Shown here one piece after another: positions 1-10,792 of a stretch of DNA of 64,000 bases; the first letter of the stretch is position 1; every line of letters begins with the position of its first letter. The notes under the pieces were generated by a model, which had not been told where the DNA came from, ran no database searches, and saw only the letters and a list, made by a program, of their open reading frames with translations. Both the position numbers and the translations under genes were made by a program. Source of the DNA: Aulostomus chinensis (Eukaryota > Chordata > Actinopteri > Syngnathiformes > Aulostomidae); contig JBBMOA010000017.1 in NCBI GenBank assembly GCA_037954235.1, forward strand, positions 13,670,527-13,734,526, written 5' to 3'.

Positions 1-495
1 CAAAATCTGAAGAGCAAAAGTAGGAAATTATTGTTTCTGGCTCTTCTGTTGCCAAAAGTTACACTATGTTGGTCATTTTTTCCCCCCTGTGTGTCGCTTG
101 ATTTTGACTGATTATTTATGATTTTTTTTTGTTGGAAATTGCTGCTTGTCGCAAATCGAGTGAATTGACATGAATCGTGCAATGAAGCATGAAGCTGAAA
201 GACACTAAAAATCTACGTGGAGGGCAACTGCGGGGTTGGGAAATACTTCTTTGTTTCGTTTTTTTTTTTTTGCCTCAGTATAAGCAAAGCATTATAGTCC
301 ACATGTACCAGTGGACCAGAAATTTCCTCCAAGGTTTTCCTGAGATATAACCTTGATGAGAATGGGATATTTAGATGTGCAAACACCCTGAAAACAAAAC
401 ATAATAATTCTAAGCAGGTTAAGAAATTGGTCATTGAGAGAGAAGGAACCATATAACTGTAGTAATAAATCAAAGTAAAAGGGAAAAATGGGACC

Positions 496-869
496 CATCC
501 ATTGTCTTCCGCTTATTCCTACACATTAAGGATCGTGGGGGGGCTGGAGCCTATCCCAGCGTCAACGGGCGAGAGGTGGGGTTCACTCTGGACAGGTCAC
601 CAGTCCATCGCAGGGCCAACACATAGAGACAGACAACCATTCACACTCACAGTCACACCTACGGTCAATTTAGAGTATCAATCAGCCTCGTCCCCTCTTG
701 ATGTCTTTGGACTGTGGGAGGAAGCTGGAGTACCAGAGAGAACCCACGCAGGAACAGGGAGAACATGCAGACTCCACACAGAAAGATCCTGTGATGGAGC
801 CGGGACTTGAACCCGGAACCTTCTTGCTGTGACGCGACAGTGCTGACCACTGCACCACCGTGCAGCCCG
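496..869 (-). mobile_element. tRNA-derived SINE, complete, minus strand
   Basis: Read on the minus strand, the element starts with a tRNA-like head containing a good pol III B box (GGTTCAAGTCCC, near 810). A body follows that is nearly the same as the element at 32133-32494. It ends in a tail with the CCTGTCCAG...GGGATAGGCTCCAGCC core and an ATGGATGG end. A perfect 12-bp duplication, AAAAATGGGACC, flanks it at 484-495 and 870-881, which marks insertion by target-primed reverse transcription. The family is widespread in fish genomes. I place it among tRNA/V-SINE-like elements, but I cannot give the exact library name. Confidence 0.9.
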
Positions 870-1636
870 AAAAATGGGACCTATAAAGATAATTGGAAAT
901 GTAATAATTCTGAAAATGAACTTAAATTAAACATGAATCAAGAAAGCCCACGGGCAAACACAAAAAATTCAACTTGTAGTTGTTTATTGCTGCAGTATCA
1001 CTCAAATTATGAGTATAAAAGGTGAAGAGAAATCGTCCTGGGGGACGGAGTGATGGTGAACCCTCGTGAGTCGCGCTCTTTAACGGAAGATGGCGCATAA
1101 TTGGGTCATTTCATTCCAGCTGAGTGAGATGGTACAGGTTAGACCCTCATCGCACTAGAACGCCTGACGGAAGAGGGAGAACTACACTTGTCAAAACACA
1201 ATTTGATTTCACAAACAACAGTTTTCTTGCGGACAGTCGTGAAACGATGAAGCCAGTGTGTGTGAGTCGTCCACACGCAACAGTGTTACTGGAATGAAAT
1301 AGATTTCTTTAAGAACAGGATGTCTGAATGCCTACAGGGTGCCCCTCTGCCGCTCTCGACAGACTTGCAACACATCTGGTACATCAATAGATACACACAG
1401 ACACACAAACAAACACAAACAGGGCGGAGACTTGCTGTGAGACTGAGCTGACATATTAACAATGTAGTGTTTTAAAGGCCGTGGGTTCTACTCTACTCTA
1501 CTGGACAAGTTGATTTCGCCAGAATGAGCAAACGACCTTTGTGGTGGCATAGTAGGGCCATTATCATTATCTCCTGTCATGGTGTGTGTGTGTGTGATGA
1601 ATGCAAAAACGGAAATGAATGCAGGGATCATCATAC

Positions 1637-1638
<2 letters not shown>

Positions 1639-1685
<47 letters not shown>

Positions 1686-1700
1686 TGCGTGCGTGTGTGT
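1639..1700. repeat. (GT)n microsatellite
   Basis: About 21 uninterrupted GT units, followed by a GCGTGC-interrupted part. It explains the Cys-Val and His-Thr open frames on the two strands. Confidence 0.97.
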
Positions 1701-3016
1701 ATGTCTGACCTGAATACACACCATGCTGCTTTCACCTGTCAGGTCCTTGCAGATCACATCAGTTACACTCTTTTTTTGCCCTCCTTTTTTTCTAACTCCT
1801 CTTCCCCCGCTTTCCCACCTGTCTTCTCCCTTGATGCCACTTCGATGGGTGACACAGGATGTGGGGAAGGGAAGAACCAAAAAAAGCTCTGTATTGTCTT
1901 TGCAGATTTCCATCACGTTGCATCACAATTAGCCTGTTCACACTAAAAATGGCCAAGAGCTGGTCAACGTAGGCATGTTTAGTATCAGGTGTGAGCACGT
2001 TAGCATCGTCTCCTGACTCTGGTCCATTACATCCCATATATCAGTCGCACTAATAGCATCTTCCTCAGAATGACGTGATGTCACAGATGGCATTGTAATG
2101 TTTTATTTCGACCTTGAGCACAGCCCGTGTGACATAACATGGGCACAATGACGTACAAGTACGTGTAATTCAACATAATGGAGAGCAACCCAATCACTCC
2201 GCGGACCAAGTGGAGACCATTAAAAACAACCATAAAAAGTTGTGAAACAAAAGAAAGAACAATTTCATGCGAGCAAATTTTTAAAAAAATGATTAAAAAT
2301 AGGTTTAAGAGCTGTAATAACGAGCAATAGCACATGAAAACTCAGTTACTTGCAATTCTAGGTACGATAACAAGACATGCAATGGAATAAATACACAAAG
2401 TAATAAAAAAAAATGTGGCGACGAAAAACATTAGAATAGATGTAAAAGTTGTTGTATGAATAGTCAGAGTAAGAATTAAAAAAATAGCCAAAACAGATTT
2501 GAAAATATGAAACAAAAGCAGAAATGACTCAAAATGATAGGAGGGATATAAATTTGTAGTACAATGCAGTAAAATATGAACTTTAAAAATACGAATACTA
2601 TAACAGCAGCAAAAATGCATGTAAGCCATTTTTTAATTCAAAAGCCTAAGAAAAGAAGAGATAGGTTTCTTTGATCCTGTTAGAAATATGTTAATACGCA
2701 TGTACTTAGGTTCTAAGGTTTTTTTTTTTTCCCCTCAAAATCCTCAAGCTCATTTCCAGGACTTACACGTGAATCTGTAATGGTACATTACAAAAGTATG
2801 CAGTAAATTGAAAATTCTTACACCGCACTTCACAACAGTAGACGGGCTGTTCCGGTGCAAAGCTTCAGGCAGATTTAAGACTTAAATCTCGGTTCATGTT
2901 AAGTCCATCTGAGGAGACGGTTTAAAGAGTTTCAACACGTCCTTACCGAGATCGGGTCCGTCAGGGCTTTTACATGTAAAGGAAATGTTGATCATGTATG
3001 TTTTCTTGCCTGGCAG

Positions 3017-6000
3017 GTGTTGTACTTGCAGCAGGCGGAGGTCACCAGGGAGCGGGTGTACGCTATGCACCAGTCCAGCATCGATGGGGTGGAGGACATG
3101 TCGGCGCTGGCTGAGCTGCATGAGGCAGCCATCATGCACAACCTGTACCAGCGCTACCAGAAGGATAACATCTATGTGAGTGCATTCAGAGGGAGTTGCG
3201 TGCATTTGATCACACCTTTGGCGTGATCAGTGTAAGTGCCCAAGTGTCCAGTCTCTCCAGTGTTGGAGAGTGCAGTGCACTCTATTTACACTTTATACAC
3301 ACTTACAATAAGACACCACCTCATCAGTATTTGGCAAAGGACATGACCCACAATGCATCACTGCGGTGATGTTTCATGAGTCACGAGAAAAAAATAGACA
3401 TAAAACAACAATATCAGCTGTTTTAGTTTTAAGCATCACATTTGGTGGGTTTTAGATGTTCCTTATATTGTTTGGTCTATTTAGCGCTTATCATTACGAT
3501 AATTAAAAAAAAACAAACGACAATCTATAGGGGAAACAGTTTTAGCTCAGTCAAGAAAGCGGAAAACATGAACCACGTGGAAAAGTTGAAAAGATGAGGA
3601 GGAGAGAGGACAGTCTTACAAATTCTTGTATTGCAGAAAAAACATGGATCTCTTGTTGAATATTCTGCTTTGTCTCAGTCTTGTTGTCAACATTTGTTTA
3701 TTCACTTTAAATCATGTTGCATGAGTGCGGCACTCTGCCAATTCTTCAATTAGCAAACATGAATGTGCCACTGTTCTATATTTTATGACCCTGGCCTCAG
3801 CAGAGGCTCAACAAAGCTACATAATGTGGCTTTAATCATACTCTATATCAATCAAACTGGTCCGGTTTGATCACGTTTACAGTGAGCCGAATGCCTGTCG
3901 ATATAAAAATCTGGAAACCTGAGAGATTACCGAACAACGGACCTAATCTAGATGATGAAATATTGTCCATACACGGATTTCCCTTAAGCTGATCATAAGA
4001 ATTTACCCTGTGTGGGCCGGCTTTCTGTGTCGCGGTGCTCATGTGTTCACGTGCTGATGTGTAGATGCAGCCTTCTGCATATTTCATGTGCATGTAGGAC
4101 AGAAAATGCTCAGAGGCTAATATGCCACGATGAAAATCGTGCTGACCTGAAGATTTTAGATCAGAGGCAAGCGAAGGGAAGAAAGGTGACAGGTACAGCA
4201 AAAATAAAAGATGAGAAGAAAGCCTCCCACCCATCATATTTCTGACCTGACCTCAGCTTTCCAGTACAAATCTGGTGATCGTTGCTCTCATACATCTACC
4301 AGAGCTGTGTTCTCTTATCCCGCAATCCAGATTAACACACACAGAATTCTGTTTCAATATTTGACACATATACGTTGTATTTGTGGGGAAAAAAAGTGCA
4401 GAAATAAAAATGTCCCCGTCCGTATTCAGACTAACATCGGGAGCATCCTGGCAGCCGTCAACCCCTACAAGCAGATCACGGGTCTGTATGACCTGGACAG
4501 AGTACACCTTTACTCCAAGCACCACCTTGGAGAGCTCCCACCACACATCTTTGCTATTGCTAATGAATGCTACCGCTGCATCTGGAAACGCCACGACAGC
4601 CAGTGTGTCCTCATCAGGTGAGTTTTTACTCCAGTTCTTACTCTGACTCATGCATGTCTCTTCACAGCATCCAGGCTTTGGACGCTTGTTCACATTCGCA
4701 ACCCAATTGACAAAGATGAGTAAAAAGACGGAAAAATCAAGATGAAGGTGGAAAGAGTTGTCGCGCTCCAGATGTAAGGATGTAGTTGGTCGGGGAGAGA
4801 GACTGAGCTCATGTCAGGTTCAACGAAAGAAGAATGAGAGGGTGAAATTGTGACTGTGGTGTGAATATTAATGAACGCCACTGACTTGATGTCGTCGCGC
4901 TTTCAGTTACGCTGGTGATCTGACTCGGTGTCGTGATTGAGGGAGAACTTGTAGCTAAGGCAGTTTCTCTAAAGCTACCAAACCTCAATAACAATTAAAC
5001 ACCCGGACAGTGAGAGATAAGAGAATGTCGGAGAAGGTCACAGTGTGTGTAATGAATCTGACTTGTGTTTTGTTTGTATGTTCTAGTGGTGAGTCGGGAG
5101 CGGGGAAGACAGAAAGCACTAAACTGTTACTGCAGTTCCTGTCGGTGATGAGCCAGAACTCAGCCGGGGCTTCCCAATCAGAGAAAAGCACACGTGTGGA
5201 ACAGGCCATCGTACAGAGCAGGTAACAGGGACAAACAGAGTTGCATGTATCTCTCATTATTCAGATCAATAAGAGGTGTTATGAGGGGGAGAAAATCTGA
5301 GACTTGCAACTCGTAGTGGTGGTACTCCTTCAGTACCGCCTTCACATATGGAGAAACACCACCGCAACCACCTGCCGTGTTTTTGTTTTTTGTTTTTGGT
5401 CTGCTTGCAGTCCGATAATGGAGGCGTTTGGCAACGCCAAGACTGTTTACAACAACAACTCAAGTCGCTTCGGGAAATTCATCCAGCTTCACTTCTCCGA
5501 GAGTGGCAACATTCAGGGAGGCTGCGTCATCGACTGTATCCTTCTGAAACGACAAGATAAATTAATCCAACGTACAAGCGCTTCTGTGTGCTTTGATCAT
5601 CATGCGCTACAAACCAGTTGTTTCCTTGACTCTCTCCCTCTCAGATTTACTGGAAAAGGTAACGTTCCTCTTGTGCCAGTTTGTCAAGTTCGTTAACAAT
5701 GATTACTTTGTTTTGCTTTGGGAATCCTCATGTTGATGGTGTTAATAATCGTTCTGCTTCAGAACCGAGTGGTGCGACAAAACCCCGGAGAACGCAATTA
5801 CCACATCTTCTACGCTCTGCTGGCGGGAGCTAGCAAAGAGCAGAAAAGTAAGAAAGAAAAAACAAACAAACACGGTTTATCTTCCATTACTAACAGTGTT
5901 CTTTTCCCAAAATAAAAATCTCTGTGTATTTGGTATCAGCAGATGGTGTAAGAGCTCACATCAACATTCAGGTATCCCAGGTTGCAACTTTCCTGTACAG

Positions 6001-9000
6001 TTAATTTGCATTGTATATTCTCTCTGTCCTTCAGGCCTCTACTTCCTGGAGGACCCTCCTGAATCTTTCCACTACCTCAGTCAGTCGGGATGTCTAAAGG
6101 ACAAAAGTCTGAATGACAAAGAACTGTTCAACAGCGTTATGGTCAGTATGTCGTAGACGAGTTCTAACAGAGGATAAAATAAGCTCAGTTATACTGTGTG
6201 TGTTTTAGCTTCTGGCTCGTTTGAGTGAATTCCATGTTGACGAATACCTTAAAAACAAACACACATCTTCTACAAAATGAATTTGAGCTCTTCTTTGCCT
6301 GTTCGTCAGCAGGAAAACAGCTCACTCTCATCGGCTGAAGAGAGCAGAGTACTGTTACAGTTGGTGTTACAAAAACAAATCGGAGTTCTGTTTCAAACTC
6401 CAGAAAAGCAGGATCTGAATGAGATACTGTGTCCGTCAGCTGGCCTGGCACAGCCCAGTGTAACGGGATAAATGCTCCATGCACACTGCCAGCTCCTGAT
6501 CCTTGAGGCAGATGAAGATGAATTGAAGAGGATGTCATTCACCCTTCTTGTGCGAGATTAATCTGCTTGGGAGTGTCAAGTTATCAATTGCTTCTGGAAA
6601 CACATCAAGATTAGGATATAATCCCAAATACTTGAGGGATGTAGTTTACTGGACTGGACACATTCATCATTTTAGATTGGTCAGTTTCAGTTTTTTAACT
6701 TTAAAAACTGTGAATTTCTGCCGTCATATCCCGAACTACTCCACTTTTGAGAAGAGTCCTCTGTTCGTTTGCATGTCGGTGACGATGTAAAATCAGTGAT
6801 TTAAGATATTTAGGTTAATAGGGCATTCATGTAGATGAATAATCCCATTTCCCAATAAGGAGTTATCACATAACGCCTCCAGAAAATCTGCTCTATTTCT
6901 GCTTTCACCATCCAGAAAATGAACAACTGCATGGCCCGTGCTGGAAATAAAGCTTTGGTATAATATATGAGTCTTACATGTAATATATGAGAATATAATA
7001 AGAGGAGAGGAAAATGATAAGAGACGGAGAGCAATTTGTCATCTGTTGTTGGTTCTACGTTCTCATCGGGATATTCCAAACTTAATTCTTGTTCGGTGTG
7101 TTCTCCCCCTTGTAGGTTCCCACTTTTTCATTTGCTCGTGACTCCATTATAATGTGACGTTTGTCAGTACAGGATGTAAAAACACAGCACCTCAGGCTTT
7201 TCCCAAACTTCTGCTAATTTTTCTGTGTTGTGTAGGAGGCGCTGAAGGTGTTAGAGTTTACGGAGGAGGAGATCAGAGACATGTTTAAGCTTCTGTCAGG
7301 AGTGCTTCAGCTGGGCAACCTCGAGTTCATGACCGCAGGAGGAGCCCAGATCACCACCAAGCAAGGTCAGTGAACGTCTCACGGACAGAAAGCAACGCTG
7401 CATGGAAGCTGGAGTGTAAACTGTATCTATTCAACCTTTCAGTGGTCACTAACGCCAGTGAGCTGCTGGGTCTGGATGCCTTCCAGCTGTCTGAAGTGCT
7501 GACTCAGCGCTCCATTATCCTCCGGGGAGAGGAAATCTGTTCCCCTCTCACTATCGAGCAGGTCTGTATCCACGCTAATTGACCCCCCCCCCACCCCGCC
7601 TCTTCCCGACACACTCATCACTCATCATCCACGTTCCCTCTCGTTCTTAAAGGCTGTAGATTCTCGGGACTCTGTTGCCATGGCGCTATATTCCCAGTGT
7701 TTCTCTTGGATCATCCTCAAGATCAATCAGAAGATCAAAGGGAAGGAAAACTTCAAATCCATTGGCATCCTTGACATCTTCGGTTTTGAGAACTTCGAGG
7801 TCAGTCCTTCGAGTTTTTCTGCCAGAAGCTATGCTGCCGATCATCCACGTGACCACACCAGCTGGGGTTCTTGATGTTGATGTAATCTGTGTCATTCTGC
7901 CTTCAGGTGAATCGGTTTGAGCAGTTTAACATCAACTACGCCAACGAGAAACTCCAGGAATACTTCAACAAACATATTTTCTCACTGGAGCAACTGGAGT
8001 ACAACAGGTATGTCGATTATTGACTTAAATATAACAATATGAAGGATACTAGAGTCCAGTATGGATTGTTCCTCAAGTTATATCGTCCTACCAAATTTCT
8101 GAAAAATTCAAGACAAACCAATGTTGTTAATCCCATTAGGTACATAGTGGAAATAATACATGATCATATTTCCTGTAAATCAAAGCGATTTATTGAGTTC
8201 AACAGCAATTAAATAAAATGAAGAAAGAAAATAAATGTCTTCGGTTCCTTCCTTCCTTCAATCCTGGTTGATTTGGCGACACTCGCAGGTTCTGGTGGTA
8301 ACAGCAAGCGTGGTTCAATACCAAGAATTCCTTGGTTTAGTTGAAAAAAGACATTTTAGTTAAAAACAGGCAAAAATTTGACATCTTTGAGCAACAGTCA
8401 TCTGATTGATGCTGCAGACCTCACACTCTGAGGGTGTGAAGAAAATTTGTCTTGCGTAACAGTGTGGGTCGATGCTTACAGGGAAGGTGTCCAGTGGGAT
8501 GCCATCGACTGGATGGACAATGCTGAGTGTCTTGACCTTATAGAGAAGGTAAGAAACTGATGTTTCTCAGCCTGGTTTTAAACAAAAGGCATCTTCTCTG
8601 CCAGTTCAAAGCTTCCTAAGACACGTCCTGGATCTAACAGCTTTCAAGATCTTAGAAAGTGAAGGGGATTTCATCAATCTTTGCAATAAGGTGATGTTTT
8701 TCTCTCTTAGAAACTGGGTTTGTTGGCTCTAGTGAATGAAGAAAGCCGATTCCCCAAAGGGACGGACTTCACTCTGCTGGAGAAGTTACACAGCAGACAC
8801 TCGGTCAGTTATTTTCATTCATTATTTAGAATGTTTTGAGCTGCTGTTGAACGTTAGATTATATTTCTGTGGTTTTTGTTGTGTAGACAAACCCTTACTA
8901 CGTCAAACCCCGACTGGCTGACCATCAGTTCGGGATCAAGCATTATGCCGGGGAGGTGAGTCATGGATAATACGCTCCGTGATAAGACGCTGTGGATGTA

Positions 9001-10606
9001 AGGGGAGTCCATGATGAAAATGTCTTCCTCCATCAGGTCCTGTATGATGTCAGAGGGATCTTGGAGAAGAACCGAGACACTTTCAGAGATGATATCCTAA
9101 ACATGCTAAAAGACAGCAGGTATGTTGCTATTAGGAAATTCGTTGTCATCTGTTTCCTCCGCTGACATCATTGACATGCGTGATGTCTCTGTTTTTCCCC
9201 AAGGTTGGATTTCATCTACGACTTGTTTGAGAAAGTTGGCAGCAGGAACAACGAGGAGAAGATGGGAACAGCCAGACGCAAACCTACCGTCAGCTCCCAG
9301 TTCAGGGTGGGAGCACCTGTACACTGCTAGAGCAAAGATGATACTGATTAGATAAGCAAGGGAACAAACAACCTGACGGACCAGAGAAAGAAATGAGAGA
9401 AAAATAAAGAGAACGCTTGCTAATACACAACTGTTAACCAGTACTAGAAATAGAGGACATGTGACATCTCTGCACTGGCTACCTGTCTATTTCAGAGATG
9501 ATTATGAGAGCCTTTTTTTTTTTTTTTTTAATCAGATTTTCTTTAATCTGATGAATCTCCGAGAACTCTCAGGACTTCTGGTAGTGGCTGTTAAATTATC
9601 CCTAAAATTAGAATACAAATGGTTAGGCATCCTTTTCTACACCTGTTATACAGTATGATATGACTGACCCGACCTGCACTGATGTCCATCTGATTGCAAC
9701 AAAATTTGCAGGTTAAATCAAAACCGTGTTTCTTACCTCATGCAATCAGCCTTTCTGTCTCTGGCCATGCTGGTTTTCTGTTCACGTGTTGTCTGAACTG
9801 CCCTTGGCTTTACTGCCCCTTCGCACAGGTGGAGGTTCTTATTCTCTGAATGCTTTCTGTTATCAAATGTAACCGTGTTCACTGCTATGCAAGAGGAAAG
9901 AGACAGAAGTTTCTATTTCATGTGTTCAGGACTCCCTCCATGCTCTCATGGCAACTCTGAGTGTTTCCAATCCTTTCTTCATTCGCTGCATTAAACCCAA
10001 CATGGAAAAGGTCAGCCTGTTTCTGCCTCTCACCTCCATTAACAGAGCTTGATTAGATACATCTCATAAGTTATCTGTTAAATCTGCTTGAAATGAACCT
10101 CTCTGGTTTTACATGCAGAATCCAAATGTGTTTGACCCGGAGGTCGTCCTCAACCAGCTGAGGTACTCCGGGATGTTAGAGACTGTCAAGATTCGTCGTG
10201 CGGGTTTCCCTGTCCGCAGAACTTTTAAAGATTTTTCCTCACGGTCAGTATTTCTATATTTATACATAAAACTCGTGCATTTTAAAAAAAAAATGTGTTT
10301 TTAACTCCTTCTCACTCACAATCTGTTTTCCCCCGCCTCCTGTCTACCAGGTATAAGATTATAGTCAAAGATAAAGCGGTGGCAGGAGATGATAAGAAGA
10401 AGACTACAGATCTTCTAACAAAATATGACAAGACCAAGAAAGAGTGGCAGCTGGGCAAGACTAAAGTAAGATTCTCTTAAGCCAAACAGAGCCGTGCATC
10501 TTTGTCTTTGAAAATGCGAGACTTAATTTACTGTCTGCCGTCGTGTGCCAGAAAATAATCAAAAGTTTTGACCTCTTTCGTCTGCTTGTTGACCTTTGCT
10601 CTCTAG
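3017..10606 (+). other. myo10: myo10 motor domain, exons 1-19
   Basis: Exons: 3017-3175, 4430-4617, 5087-5221, 5411-5535, 5645-5658 (14 nt), 5763-5847, 6035-6141, 7236-7365, 7443-7561, 7653-7799, 7907-8007, 8482-8548, 8711-8803, 8887-8955, 9037-9119, 9204-9306, 9930-10010, 10119-10243, 10351-10465. The ATP P-loop GESGAGKT is in exon 3, switch I NNNSSRFGK in exon 4, switch II DIFGFENFE in exon 10, the SH1-helix region LETVKIRRAGFPVR in exon 18, and the converter end WQLGKTKV at the exon 19/20 join. All key ATPase motifs are intact, so an active motor is expected. Introns longer than 300 bp (3176-4429, 4618-5086, 6142-7235, 8008-8481, 9307-9929) show no other genes. Confidence 0.95.
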
Positions 10607-10760
10607 GTATTTATGAAAGAGTCTCTGGAACAGCGTTTAGAGAAAGACAGGGATGAAGTCCGACGGCAGGCTGCCATGATAATCAGAGCTCACTTACTCA
10701 CCTTCTCTGCCAAGTAAGATTGTTGCATTAACATTTTGGGGAACCAACATTGTGTGCAGC

Positions 10761-10792
<32 letters not shown>

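Larger units (their letters stand above)
1..3016. other. Non-coding DNA upstream of the first visible myo10 exon
   Basis: No exon of a recognisable protein is seen here. The first visible myo10 exon begins in mid-protein with an intron acceptor (ending at 3016), so this stretch is most likely part of a myo10 intron; it could also hold an unrecognised short 5' exon. It contains one complete SINE (496-869), a (GT)n microsatellite (1639-1700) and otherwise AT-rich sequence. The open frames across the GT repeat on both strands are repeat artefacts. Confidence 0.7.

Noticed and set aside
502..850. Open frames at 502-810 and 665-850
   Set aside because: They lie inside the SINE at 496-869.
1488..1946. 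Long overlapping open frames on both strands with Val-Cys or His-Thr runs
   Set aside because: They are produced by the (GT)n microsatellite, which has no stop in any frame. No homology to a known family and no splice context.
5521..5696. Read-through frame CVIDCILLKRQDK as a continuation of the myosin exon
   Set aside because: The conserved DYLLEK sequence is obtained only by splicing 5535 to the 14-nt exon at 5645; the read-through sequence diverges from all myosins and enters an intron.
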